Positions 1 to 10,289 of a stretch of DNA of 64,000 nucleotides are shown here, one piece after another. The stretch's first letter is position 1. Each line of letters begins with the position of its first letter. The position numbers and the translations under genes were made by a program. Source of the DNA: Saccopteryx bilineata (lineage: Eukaryota > Chordata > Mammalia > Chiroptera > Emballonuridae); contig NC_089492.1 in assembly GCF_036850765.1 (NCBI RefSeq), forward strand, positions 98,847,022 to 98,911,021. Reading direction: 5' to 3'. Below the pieces are notes generated by a model. That model saw only the letters and a program-made list of their open reading frames with translations, did no database searches and was not told the DNA's origin.

Positions 1-60
1 GCTGGCACTGGAAGTGTGTGTGTACTGAGGTTTGAAACATGAGCCAGAAGTTAGTTGAGC

Positions 61-478
61 TTGATAAGGTGGTGGTGCACTGGATAGAGCATTGGACTGG
101 GACACGGAGGACCCAGGTTCGAAACCCCAAGGTTGCTGGCTTGAGCATGGGTTCATCCAGCTTGAGCGTGCGGTCTCTGGTTTGAGCATGGGCTCATAGA
201 CATGACCCAATGGTTGCTGGCTCGAGCCCAAAGGTCACTGGCTTGAAGCCCAATGTCGCTGGCTTGAGCCCAAGGTTGCTGGCTTGAGCAAGATATCATT
301 TGCTCTGCTGTAGCTCCCCAGTCAAGGCATATATGAGAAAGCAATCAATGAACAACTAAGGAACCACAATGAAGAATTGATGCTTCTCATCTCTCTCCCT
401 TGCTGTCTATCTGTCCCTATCTGTCCCTCTCTCTGTCTCCCTCTCTGTCTCTGTCACACAAAAAAAGAAAAAAAAAAG
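61..478 (+). repeat. SINE type B (bat tRNA-derived)
   Basis: The tRNA-like head has an A-box-like GTGCACTGGATAGAG and a B-box GGTTCGAAACC. Repeated GGCTTGAGC modules, a pyrimidine-rich tail and an A-rich end follow. Imperfect flanking repeats are AGAAGTTAGTTGAG (47-60) and AGAAGCTAGTTAGG (near 478). This body plan defines type B in this annotation. Confidence 0.85.
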
Positions 479-708
479 AAGCTAGTTAGGGAAAATTCTT
501 CTAATCGTTATATATATAACTGTAAGTGGAAATTTTGGTTCTCATTGATGTCAAACCACAGTGGCAATTCTCGCCTGTTAGGAACATACTTAATTATGCA
601 ATGTGTATAATTTAAAATTCACCATTCATTTTATTTCTTTTCTATTTTAAAAATGGAAATCACATGAGATAGAATTAATCAGAATTCCTGCAGCAATATT
701 ACAAATAG

Positions 709-710
<2 letters not shown>

Positions 711-750
<40 letters not shown>
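711..750. repeat. (TA)n microsatellite
   Basis: Forty bases of uninterrupted TA at the junction between the SINE TSD (ending TATAT) and the SINE tail. It probably grew from the TATAT of the target site. Confidence 0.95.
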
Positions 751-755
<5 letters not shown>

Positions 756-1124
756 TTATTTTTTGTATTTTCTGAAGCTGGAAACGGGGAGAGACAGTCA
801 GACAGACTCCCGCATGCGCCCGACCGGGATCCACCTGGCACGCCCACCAGGGGGCAATGCTCTGCCCCTCCGGGACGTCGCTCTGCCGCGACCAGAGCCA
901 CTCTAGCGCCTGGGGCAGGGGCCAAGGAGCCATCCCCAGCGCCCGGGCCATCTTTGCTCCAATGGAGCCTAGCTGCGGGAGGGGAAGAGAGAGACAGAGA
1001 GGAAGGAGGGTGTGGAGGTGGAGAAACAAATGGGCGCTTCTCCTATGTGCCCTGGCCGGGAATCGAACCCGGGTCCCCCGCACGCCAGGCCGACTCTCTA
1101 CCGCTGAGCCAACCGGCCAGGGTC
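716..1124 (-). repeat. SINE type A (bat tRNA-derived, long), with expanded TA tail
   Basis: On the minus strand the head reads CCCTGGCCGGTTGGCTCAGC with B-box GGGTTCGATTCC, followed by a C-rich stretch, a GC-rich body and an AAAAATACAAAA-type tail. A perfect 15-bp TSD ACAAATAGCCTATAT flanks it (701-715 and 1125-1139), so it is young. The 3' end of the SINE abuts a (TA)20 run at 711-750. The body carries a CTCF-like core at 844-856 (CCACCAGGGGGCA). Confidence 0.93.
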
Positions 1125-1186
1125 ACAAATAGCCTATATTATCTGTGTGATTTTTTTATGCATTACAGCTATCAATAATAAATACA

Positions 1187-1399
1187 GCCTGGCCTGCAGT
1201 GGTGCAGTGGATAAAGCATCAACCTAGAATGCTGAGGTCGCTGGTTTGAAACCCTGGGCTTGCCTGGTCAAGGCACATATGGGAATTGATACTTCCTGCT
1301 CCTCCCCCACCCTTCTCTCTCTCTCTCTCTCTCTCTCTTTCCATCTCTCCTCTCTAAAATGAATAAATAAAATATTTTAAAAATAATACATACCAAAAA
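1187..1399 (+). repeat. SINE type C (short bat SINE)
   Basis: Head GGCCTGCAGTGGTGCAGTGG with B-box-like GGTTTGAAACC, then a short body, a CT-rich run and an AATGAATAAATAAA tail. A perfect 13-bp TSD AATAATAAATACA lies at 1174-1186 and 1400-1412. Type C copies are about 170-230 bp, half the length of types A and B. Confidence 0.9.
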
Positions 1400-1499
1400 A
1401 ATAATAAATACAAGTTGATCAACTATGCTAGAAACTAAAAACTAAATTAATTTTTGTCCTTTTATGGCTACATCATTTTTTTTCTAAAGCCAAGCACTT

Positions 1500-1684
1500 T
1501 ATTATTTTTTTTTAATTTATTCATTTTAGAGACAGAGAGAGAGGTAGATAGAGAGAGAGAGAAGGGGGAGGAGCAGGAAGCATCAACTCTCACATGTGCC
1601 TTGACTGGGCAAGCCCAGGGTTTTGAACTGGCAACCTCAGCATTCCAGAGCGACGCTTGATCCACTGTGCCACCACAGGTCAGG
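1500..1684 (-). repeat. SINE type C
   Basis: Reverse orientation: TTTATTCATTTTAGAGA tail, GA-rich run, then the head ending CCACCACAGGTCAGGC. Only a short flanking match GCACTT is visible, so the exact limits are uncertain. Confidence 0.85.
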
Positions 1685-1992
1685 CACTTGTTGTCCTTTT
1701 AAAAAGTTATTTTAAAAATTACTGTCATAATACTGATTTCATAAGCTTGCTGTGACACTGAAATAGGGATAGGCATATAAAGCATCTGGGAACAAACCTA
1801 TTCATATAGCAGGATCCCAGCAAAGGATATCTATTAAGCAAAACCCCCCCAAAACAACCCATCATATTAAGAGATAATCAAAGAGAATGCAGCCAAGAAA
1901 TTTAGGGCAAAAGTGTTAGAGGTATGTTTGGCAGTTAATTAAATGTTATCTTTTTTGATTTTGTAATGATTGTGGTATTTACAGGCTTTTTA

Positions 1993-2338
1993 TTTTTTAT
2001 TTTATTTTTTTACAGAGACAGAGAGAGAGTCAGAGTGAGGGATAGACAGGGACAGACAGACAGGAACGGAGAGATGAGAAGCATCAATCATTAGTTTTTT
2101 CGTTGCGCATTGCGACACCTTAGTTGTTCATTGATTGCTTTCTCATATGTGCCTTGACTGTGGGCCTTCAGAAGACCGAGTAACCCCTTGCTGGAGCCAG
2201 CGACCTTGGGTCCAAGCTGGTGAATTTTTGCTCAAACCAGATGAGCCCACGCTCAAGCTGGCGACCTCAGGGTCTCGAACCTAGGTCTTTCGCATCCCAG
2301 TCTGACGCTCTATCCACTGCGCCACCGCCTGTTCAGGC
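1993..2338 (-). repeat. SINE type B
   Basis: Full-length reverse copy with a perfect 15-bp TSD TTTACAGGCTTTTTA (1978-1992 and 2339-2353). The head on the minus strand reads GCCTGAACAGGCGGTGGCGC. Confidence 0.93.
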
Positions 2339-2515
2339 TTTACAGGCTTTTTAACACATGTAATTTGTTGTGACTTCTCAGTCTTAATAAATGCTCCATT
2401 TGACTTAATTTGTATTTGTAATTTTTGTATTCATATTTCTCAAAAGGGCCCCCAAAACAGTAAAAGCTTTGGACTTCACAAAATTTGGATTTTTCTCTGA
2501 ATTAAAAATACTACA

Positions 2516-2912
2516 GTCTGACCAGGAGGTGGCACAGTGGGTAGAGCATCGGACTGGGTCACAGAAGACCCACAGAGGACCCACAAAACCCTGAGGTCGC
2601 TGGCTTGAGCATGGGCTCACCAGCTTGAGTGCAGGGTCGCTGGCTTGAGCGTGGGATAATAGACATGACCCCATGGTCACTGGCTTGAGTCCAAAGGTTG
2701 CTGGCTTGAAGCCTAAGGTTGCTGGCTTGAGCCCAAGGTCGCTGGCCTGAGCAAGGGGTCACTCACTCTGATGTAGCCCCTGGTCAAGGCAAATATGAAA
2801 AAGTGATCAAAGAACAACTAAGGAGCTGCAACGAAGAATTGATGCTTCTCATCTTGCTCCCTTCCTGTCTGTCCCTCTCTCTGACTCTATCTCTCTGTCT
2901 GTCAAAAAAAAA
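2516..2912 (+). repeat. SINE type B
   Basis: Head GTCTGACCAGGAGGTGGCAC, several GGCTTGAG modules, A-tail at about 2905-2918. Flanking repeat AAAAATACTACA on both sides. A short duplication of CACAGA(A/G)GACCC occurs in the head. Confidence 0.88.
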
Positions 2913-3314
2913 AAAAAATACTACATATATGTCCATATATCAATGCAAGCTCCTATTCTTTTAATTGACCTGAGATAGAGAGTGTTGTATGTAGACACAG
3001 AAGAGCAGTTTTCAGAATCAAAGCCTTCTTAAACATTAAGTGGTTAGACTTAACAGAAATTTACAGGAATGAAAATGTCCAAAGCAGGGGAAACTTTGGG
3101 TAAATAATTTAATTTTGAAGGAGGAAACTTTAGACACCATTTAGTTTGTAACCTGAATTTATCTTGGCTGCCTTATGGCCAGTCTCCATGTAATATGGTA
3201 TTCAGAGGACACACAAGTTTGATATCCAAAAAATAAATAAGAAGTAATTTGGATTTTTAGGGGAGGTTTTTAAAGAGGCACCAAAGGGGAAAAATATACT
3301 GCAACATAATGTTT

Positions 3315-3503
3315 TTTGGGGTTTTAAAATTTTTTATTTATTCATTTTAGAGAGGAGAGAGGAGAGAGAGAAAGAGAGAGGTGGGAGGAACAGGAAGCAT
3401 CAACTCCCATATGTGCCTTGACCAGACAAGTGCAGGATTTCGAACTGGTGACCTCAGTGTTTCAGGTCGATGCTTTATCCACTGCACCACCACAGGTCAG
3501 GCC
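3315..3503 (-). repeat. SINE type C
   Basis: Perfect 18-bp TSD TACTGCAACATAATGTTT (3297-3314 and 3504-3521). The whole insertion is 189 bp. Confidence 0.93.
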
Positions 3504-3860
3504 TACTGCAACATAATGTTTAACAATTCTTTCAAACATCTAATTCTTCTCAGATCCTCTCATCATGACACCTGTTACCTTATATTTCTTATCTTTCTTC
3601 TTCATTTTGTTCTTCCCCTGTAACTCTTTCTAGGATGACTTGTTCTCCCCTTTCTGATTCAGTTCTTTATTTCTGTACAGATCAGTTTAGTTCCTGAGCA
3701 CCTTAAGACCTCCTCTTTATTACTCTGATCCACACAATCAAGTCCCAAGAGGGACTTTGAAAACTACAAAAAGGTCTTTAGAAGGATGGAGAATAGGGGT
3801 GGGTGGGAGAGGGTAGAGGAAGATAAAGGCTGTGTATACTTATATATTTTAAGTCCAGTC

Positions 3861-3962
3861 CACTTTATTCATTTGAAAATGAATAAAGTGAGGCCCAAAT
3901 AAGTTTAGTGACTTGACATTCACCTATTGAGTCACACGGAGTTGGACCTAGAACTCAGGCTT
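3861..3962 (-). repeat. MIR fragment with a near-perfect palindrome at its edge
   Basis: GTGAGGCCCAAATAAGTTTAG and the following GTGACTTG...GTCACACGG...ACTCAGG match the antisense core of the old MIR SINE. The first 30 bp (3861-3890) form a perfect inverted repeat with 14-bp arms and a 2-base GA loop. Confidence 0.7.
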
Positions 3963-4009
3963 ACTTTGTTGTAGTTCCCTACTAGGCAATCTTATGATCT
4001 ACCCAAGAA

Positions 4010-4175
4010 GGGGTCGCTTTACATTCCCGGTGGAAAGAACACGAGAGTAAGTTAAGAAGCCTGGGTTCTTGCTCGGCTTCTACCAGGCTCCACGACCTTG
4101 GGTAGATCATATCTTTTCTAAGGCTCAGTGTCCAACTTATCCGGGAGGCAAGTTGAACTTTTGGGTCCTGTCCTA
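4010..4175 (+). repeat. MIR fragment
   Basis: The order AGAAGCCTGGGTTCTTGCTC...CCACGACCTTGGGTAGATCA...CTAAGGCTCAGTGTCC follows the sense MIR consensus as remembered. Highly diverged. It lies about 400 bp upstream of the CpG island. Confidence 0.65.
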
Positions 4176-4689
4176 ACATTCCTTGTTTTTGGTTGTCTTG
4201 GTCTGTAGCAGTAGTAGCTTCGAGCTAGTCAAGAAGACATGCCCCGATCTGTTCTTCACCCTACTGGGGCAGAAGGTGACTCCGGGGAAGAAGGGATCTT
4301 TTCCTGCCCTTCGTTGCCTCTTTAGTGTCCTACTAATATAAACAGGGTGACCACCTCCTCATAGGGCCCGATCCAGACTTGAGCTCCCAGGGACTCCGTA
4401 GAGAAAGAATCCTTCCATGCTCCTGAGGATTCCACGCTGCAAGCCCCTCCTTATCCTCGGCCATTTGAAACCAGACACAGGTCCCAGGTCCTTCGCAGGC
4501 CCACCGCGCAAGCGCAGCCACCAGTCCCGCGCAAAGAGGGAGGAATCCCAGGCCCAGGCAAGGTGAGAAGGAAAGGCCGCCAAGACCCCGCCTTCGTGTC
4601 GTCACGTGGGAGGCGGAGTCGGAAACGTGACGGCGTGCGCGGGGGCGGAGCTATCGCTGCGCGCGGGCGCGGGGGCGGGGCGCGGCGCG

Positions 4690-4962
4690 GCGCTCGCGGC
4701 TGCTGCCTGGGAGGGAGGCTGGGCAGACGGCGAAGCGGCGCGGCTCTCAATCTGACGGGGAAGTGGCCCTGGCGGCCGCAGCTGACTACCCCGAGGCGGA
4801 CGGACGGACCGACGGACAGGCAGACGACGGGCGCAGGGGCTGGGAGCCGAGGCAGGCGACTTAAAAGAAGGAGCGGGTCAGGCTCAGCGTCGGCCACTCT
4901 GTCGGTCCGCTGAATGAAGTGCCCGCCCTGCTGAGCCCCGAGCCCGGCGCTTTCCCTGCAAG
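4690..4962 (+). other. EML4: EML4 5' untranslated region (start approximate)
   Basis: This is the GC-rich leader between the GC boxes and the start codon. The 3' part matches my recollection of the human EML4 leader, which is why I place it in exon 1. It contains one upstream AUG at 4914. The left edge is an estimate only; CAGE data or a full-length cDNA would fix it. Confidence 0.6.
4914..4934 (+). CDS. Six-codon upstream ORF in the EML4 leader
   Basis: ATG at 4914-4916 opens a frame of six sense codons (M-K-C-P-P-C) that ends with TGA at 4932-4934. The stop lies 28 nt before the main ATG at 4963, so the two do not overlap. The upstream ATG context (G at -3, A at +4) is weaker than that of the main start (A at -3, G at +4). 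This suggests leaky scanning or reinitiation, and a modest translational brake. The function is inferred. Confidence 0.5.
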   Translation: MKCPPC

Positions 4963-4987
4963 ATGGACGGTTTCGCCGGCAGCCTCG
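4963..4987 (+). CDS. EML4: EML4 coding exon 1 (first 8 codons plus one base)
   Basis: Encodes M-D-G-F-A-G-S-L plus the first base of an Asp codon. The ATG has A at -3 and G at +4, a good Kozak context. The exon ends at G4987 and is followed by a consensus donor GTGAGT (4988-4993). The phase-1 junction joins exactly to exon 2 to read L-D-D-S-I-S, the known start of EML4. EML4 is a cytoplasmic microtubule-binding protein (coiled-coil N-terminus, basic region, then HELP and tandem beta-propeller domains) that stabilises microtubules and acts in mitosis. Only the extreme N-terminus is in this window. Its N-terminal exons are also known as the 5' partner of EML4-ALK fusions in human cancers. Confidence 0.96.
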
Positions 4988-5234
4988 GTGAGTACGGCTG
5001 GGAAATCCTCCCTGTCCTGCTCAGGGTGGTAACATTGTTCCTTCTACACGCAGCCCAGGCCCTGCTCTCCACCCTGCCCCCCGGGATGGCCGTAGTTCCA
5101 CTGCACATGTTCCCCTCGAGGCTGCCGCCCCTCTACAGCCTCCGGTGGATTCCGAACCCCTCCCCCCTTGCCCAGCCATCCTCTGTAAGCCCCTGCTTTC
5201 CTCTCAGCGCCCCCTTCAGTGCCTGGCCCTCCTT

Positions 5235-5535
5235 TCCCCGAAGTGGGAACCCCTTCTCTTAGGCCCCAGGAGCTGGTACACCCCTCCACATAAACTCACA
5301 GCTCCCCCTCGGACCCACCTTCAAGGTTGGGACACCCCTGCTCCTTCTCAGGGTACAACATTCCTTCCTTTTTTTACACACCGAACTCTCAGAGTGGGGA
5401 CACTCCTTTCCCACGCAGAGGCTGCTTTTTAGTATAGGGGACCCCCCATTTCTTCTCAGAAGGGGATCCCCCCAAGTCTTGACTCTAAAGTTGGAGACTT
5501 CTTGCATCTCTCAGAAATTGACAACTTCACTTCTC
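5235..5535 (+). repeat. Degenerate tandem array just inside intron 1
   Basis: A loosely repeated motif close to TCTCAGAGTGGGGACACYCC recurs with irregular spacing of about 25-41 bp. Recognisable copies start near 5237, 5321, 5346, 5387, 5428, 5453, 5483 and 5509. Copies differ at many sites, so this looks like an old minisatellite rather than a recent expansion. It is C-rich on the plus strand. No family name is assigned. Confidence 0.5.
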
Positions 5536-5540
5536 CGAAC

Positions 5541-6937
5541 ACTTTACAGTGGTAGAGAGAACGAGAAACACTGAAGCATCACTTGCCTAATACAGACAAG
5601 GAAGAGGTGCATCTGTGTTCGGGGACCCTCTTTAAGAAGAATGAAAGCAGAAGTATTTTCTGCTCTGCAAGCATGCTGGGGAGAAATAATCCTGCCCAAT
5701 GAATGCATAGGAAAGGGGGCCTCTGTCAGGGAAAGAAAGGATTCTCCATTTTTGGAATATGTTGTCTTTGTGGAAAGGAGAAAGGGAAGAGGTTATTAAG
5801 CAGGCTCAAGTATCCTTTGTGTCCCCTTTCACCCAAATAAAGGTAGTAAATTTTGTAACTGGCTAAGGGAATCAGAACTCGAGGCTGGTATTCAGGGCCC
5901 TATAACCTGCGTCTGGAATTACTATTCTTTGAGGCCACTGCAATCTGGTTACTGTAAAAATTGAGCTCAGTTGTTATGATCGTGAGAGAAACCGTTTCTG
6001 CTTTGGCTGATACTGCAGTTATGTGATACCTGTTGCTGGATTTGTATTTTTAGTATTATATTTGGAGGTAGCTTGTATTCAAAGGTCTTTCTTTACATTT
6101 CTTGATAAATCCCTAGTTGTTTCATGTTCACAGATCAGTCCATGATCTGGCCATAGGCCACACTTTATTCAGACATACTGGGATTAGGTGGATTTTTAAC
6201 TCTAAAGTAGAAGAGTAAGTCCAAGAGTAATGGACCCATTATAAGTATTAAATAGTAAAAACCATGATATTTGCCTTTTCTTTGGGAAGAAAATAACTGC
6301 ACACATTAGAGTGCTTTGAGAGTGAAATCCTAAAATAGGCAACTGAGTGTTCCTCTTTCCTCCCCAAAGGCACCTGTTGTCCATTATCTAACCTTTGATG
6401 TTTTATAATTCCTTACATAGTGAAGTTGTTTTATTCTTGGGCTTCTTTTAAAGAGACATCAACTTTTCATTGCCTTTTCTTTTTCTTTGCCTCCTGCCAG
6501 AATTTATTTGCCAGTTATATTGGACTGAAAGAGTTGTCTTATATGGTCACAAATGGGTGATCATATACTAGAACAAAAACTGTCTTGAGGCATGTTTGGT
6601 GGGGAGGGCTGAGCTGTCTCTGTTCTGTTGGCTCTTCAGCCTATAGGTATGGTAGAATCACTGCTCACAGTAGAGTGAGCTGTTCTGCTTCTCTCCTGTT
6701 GGTTCTATGGACTTCTGGAAGGCTTGTCAAAGCTTCCTCTTCTGTAAGTGTTTTGGGGGAGGCTTTCTCACAAGTTGGGGCACTAAGGTTTATTTTGAAC
6801 TTGAGGATATGCCTTGTTAAATAACTTTGTCCCTTTTTACCAATTCATGAGTCAACCTACGTGAAAGACAAAGATGAAGATGAATTTCAGTTTGGGCTCC
6901 TGCGTTTCATAAAGTGCTTTAGAGCTGACCCCAGTAT
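5541..6937. other. Proximal intron 1, no recognised element
   Basis: Mixed-composition sequence that becomes AT-rich away from the promoter. No repeat head, terminal repeat or conserved-looking ORF was found. Proximal first introns often carry enhancers, but nothing here identifies one. Confidence 0.5.
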
Positions 6938-6952
6938 GGGATATTTTTTCTT

Positions 6953-7146
6953 TTTTTTTTTATTTATTTATTGATTTTTTAGAGAGAGGAGTGAGAGAGA
7001 GAGAGACAGAGAGAGAGAGAGAAGGGGGAGGAGCAGGAAGCATCAACTCCCATATGTGCCTTGACCAGGCAAGCCCAAGGTTTCGAACCGGTGACCTCAG
7101 TGTTCCAGGTCGACGCTTTATCCCACTGCGCCACCACAGGTCAGGC
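6953..7146 (-). repeat. SINE type C
   Basis: Perfect 15-bp TSD GGGATATTTTTTCTT (6938-6952 and 7147-7161). GA-rich run at 6980-7030, head ending CCACCACAGGTCAGGC. Confidence 0.93.
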
Positions 7147-7161
7147 GGGATATTTTTTCTT

Positions 7162-8940
7162 ATTCATTTGATGCCATCCTTTGGATGGTACATTGGTGAA
7201 AGTTTTCCTTCTTTAGATATGGTGTTGATCAGGACCAGAGGTGATGCTGGTCTCAAAAGTGAGGAACCTGTGTCAGCAGAGAGGGGAGGAAATGGTTCCT
7301 GGCAGTATTTCTGGAGCTGCTCCTGATGAAGATACTTCTCAGGAGGAGCACTGTGCTTTCTCTTTCTGTCCCCCTTGTAAGAGTAAAACTAGGCCCCATC
7401 TTAATTGAAACCTTAAAGGGTCTGAAAGGGGGAGGGGCAGTGCCTGGTATATTTTACTGGTAGCCTTAAAGCAGAGCTGTCCTCAGCTCTTGCCATATTG
7501 CTTGTTTCTGTTCCCTGCAGTTCATTAGTCTAGAGCTGAAAGTTACATTGATCTTTATTTTATCATCAGGAGAGCCATGAATGTAAAGGCAAGCACTTGT
7601 GTTGCCGTAGATGTTTAAAAACTTTTATTTAACTAAACAAGAATTCAAAACGTGAAGTTCTGGGGTCACAAGTATTAAAAGAGTTTGTTCTCAAGGAAGC
7701 GTATGTGCGTATCTCCTTTCATGTGCTAGGTGGGTTCTTAAAATTTTTGAGAAAACTATATTTTTATAAGCAGAGAAGTTGAATGCTTTATGAACAAAAT
7801 GATTATTTAAGGGAATCTTTAGTGAATCACTTTGTAAGTGAAAAACTTAAAATTTAAACTGTACCCTTGATTGTTTAAATAAGGAAAGCACTCTCATAAG
7901 TGCATTTTATAAAATGTCTAATGGCAATTAAAAATGTGTTTAGTGTTTTTTGAAATCATTGAGAGGAATGCTAAGTGACTGACGGTGTTACACGTGCCAC
8001 ATTGAAATTATATACTGGTTGTATAACTTTTGTTTTACATAAAAACAACTAAAGGATGCTTTTAATCTCTGCAGCTGATGAATTTTAGTCAACTTGGTTG
8101 GCAGGTGCTTGTACTCTGGAATTTCCCTTAGGTTAGTATCCTTTAGTTTGTGAATTATGGTAATTAAAAATAGGAGTGCTTTGGAAAAAGATTTTTTTAA
8201 GACTTAGTTGGGGGGGATACCGTAAACAATCTATCTTGATGTTGGGCTTTTAAATCACTATATATGTATACACATGTACAAAATGTGTCTGCAGTATACA
8301 GTATATGTTAAATCTCAGGTGTATGTGCAAAAGTACGAAACTTAACATAGCTTTTTTATTGATTTTTATAAGGCAGGGCTTAGGTGCATTTCATCCTTGG
8401 TCTTTTTAATGTCCTTTTTTTTTTCCTTAATAAAGACTGTAATTTTAGGTGTTTTACCTTGGAATTTAATAGCGGTTAATAAGTGTTTACACTTGAAAGC
8501 GAACATATAGTTAACTTCAATATGTCAGTTTTAACGGTTTCTGCTCTGAAGATTAAAAAAAAATCCAAAACCGAACTTAAGAACTTCTTTTTAATGAAAA
8601 ATTGTAATGAATAAAATTGTAGGGTTAGTATCTATAAGAAATGTAACATTCTGGATACAGGGTTTATGAATAAACACTATTCTTCAATATATGCAATTGA
8701 ATCATAGTATTAGAACTATGATTCTTATTTCATATACTCTTGCTTTCTTAAAGGAATAATGCAGTTTGTAATTTTTACATATTAATCTAATTTAACATTA
8801 TTTGGGGAATTTTTTCTTTTAATTTCTTATTAATTGTCTCTTGAGGGGCTGAAGATAGGCTTAAGTTATATAACACGCCGTAAGTAGTAACTCTTAAGTG
8901 GTCACTACAGCATCTCTGCATTAGCTAGAGTACATGTACA
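7162..8940. other. Intron 1, no recognised element
   Basis: AT-rich, mostly unique-looking sequence. I recognise no repeat family or gene. Confidence 0.45.
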
Positions 8941-9106
8941 TGGATTAACACCTATTTTATGACCAGTACTGTGTTTGGTTCTTATGGGAAAGGCCAATAT
9001 ATCAGACAGGCTTGCCTTTTAGGAGCTTACTATCTGGTTTTAAATAGATATCTTGAGATGTTTAAGCATAAAGTACCAGAAACAGGAATAGAGTCAGGGA
9101 AGCACC
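8941..9106 (+). repeat. Ancient LINE fragment (L2/L3-like)
   Basis: Contains the diverged pattern of a common old mammalian LINE 3' region: an ACTGTG...GTTCTTATGGGAAA segment followed by CCTTTTAGGAGCTTACTATCTGG. Related fragments are at 18285-18490 and 19320-19480. Assigned from memory of the consensus. Confidence 0.45.
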
Positions 9107-9114
9107 ATTTAGAA

Positions 9115-9434
9115 CAGAGGTCCCCAAACTTTTTACACAGGGGGCCAGTTCACTGTCCCTCAGACTGTTGGAGGGCCGGACTATAAAAAAAACTATGAAC
9201 AAATTCCTATGCACACTGCACATATCTTATTTTAAAGTAAAAAAACAAAATGGGAACAAATACAATATTTAAAATAAAGAACAAGTAAATTTAAATCAAC
9301 AAACTGACCGGTATTTCAATGGGAACTATGCTCCTCTCACTGACCACCAATGAAAGAAGTGCTCCTTCTGGAAGTGCGGCGGGGGCCAGATAAATGGCCT
9401 CAGGGGGCCGCATGCCGTAGTTTGGGGACCCCTG
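9115..9434 (-). mobile_element. Non-autonomous hAT element, family 1
   Basis: 320 bp. Terminal inverted repeats begin CAGAGGTCCCCAAAC and end GTTTGGGGACCCCTG. A perfect 8-bp TSD ATTTAGAA (9107-9114 and 9435-9442) is diagnostic of hAT transposition. No transposase ORF. A second copy in opposite orientation is at 28054-28378. Confidence 0.93.
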
Positions 9435-9442
9435 ATTTAGAA

Positions 9443-10074
9443 TGCTGTGCAGTGTACCAAGCATGTAACTTCTAAGAGAGCATTTGGAAATGGCTAAATT
9501 TATCTCTATAGATCCTGGCTTTTTAAAACAATGAAGTAATTTATTTAGCAGTTCAACTATTAGGGAATAATATTACTAGGTCTTTTTCTGCATCTGTTTA
9601 AGTTTGAATAACGTGGGAAAAGTACTACATTAATTTTATGTATATCAGTCCATTTCTGTAATATGTAAGACTTCAGTGTTTGTTCATAAGAAATTTGAGA
9701 ACATTTTCATTTTAAAGTAGATGGATTCTAAGACATTAAAAAGGTAAGGAAATCAACTACTTCATCAGTTATTGCCTCCATTTGGAAGATTCCCAAACGA
9801 GTATATTTCTAAATCTGTGCGTGCTCTTTTGTTCTATAGTTTTAGCTGTCTCAGACTATTATGCCTTAACTTTGTTTATTCATGTATAGTTTTCAGCTTT
9901 ATCTAATTTAATCTGTACACTAACCTGGGGAGAGAAGAAATTCCCCTTATATATTGTAGAGGAGGAAGCTGAGGTTCAGAGAGTTTGCTAGTTTTTAAAA
10001 GACTATTTTAATCCAGATTTTTTTCTTCTTTTTTTGGGGGGTGGGGGAGATTAACTTTTATGTTTATATTTAGG
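9443..10074. other. Intron 1, weak MIR trace only
   Basis: A short MIR-like piece is visible near 9945-10000 (GAGGAGGAAGCTGAGGTTCAGAGAG, antisense). Nothing else recognised. Confidence 0.45.
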
Positions 10075-10289
10075 TTATTTTAAATAATGAAAACAGTACA
10101 AAAGAAGAAAGAAAAATTTTCTTATTTCCAGCTCATCTGTAATGCATCTGATGTTAACATGTTGATATACTTGTTTTTAGTCTTTTTCTATGCCTAGTTT
10201 TTTACATAGTTAAAATCATACTGTAGATAGAAGTTTGCACTCTGGTTTTTCATTGGATCCTAACCATTTTTTAATTTTACACTTGAACT

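Larger units (their letters stand above)
3522..4480. other. Upstream flank of EML4
   Basis: Apart from the two MIR fragments annotated here, I see no gene, RNA or recent repeat in this stretch. It contains a purine-rich patch at 3781-3830. Confidence 0.6.
4480..4990 (+). promoter_or_regulatory. EML4: CpG-island promoter of EML4
   Basis: This stretch is strongly GC- and CpG-rich, unlike the AT-rich sequence on both sides, and it ends at the first coding exon. No TATA box is seen. Two GC boxes that could bind SP/KLF factors lie at 4641-4650 (GGGGGCGGAG) and 4671-4680 (GGGGGCGGGG). A palindromic E-box CACGTG is at 4603-4608, and a half cAMP-response element TGACG is at 4628-4632. The combination fits a broad-start housekeeping promoter. 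Transcription probably begins at about 4680-4700, inferred from the GC boxes and from remembered human EML4 5'UTR sequence. Divergent transcription toward lower coordinates is possible but not shown by the sequence. Confidence 0.85.

Noticed and set aside
4451..4897. 148-codon minus-strand frame over the CpG island, and the 116-codon plus-strand frame at 4563-4913
   Set aside because: High GC removes stop codons by chance. The products are Arg/Pro-rich low-complexity sequence, and the region is the EML4 promoter and leader.
4963..5262. 99-codon frame starting at the EML4 ATG
   Set aside because: It is the exon 1 frame continuing into intron 1 past a consensus donor. Joining to exon 2 gives the known EML4 N-terminus.
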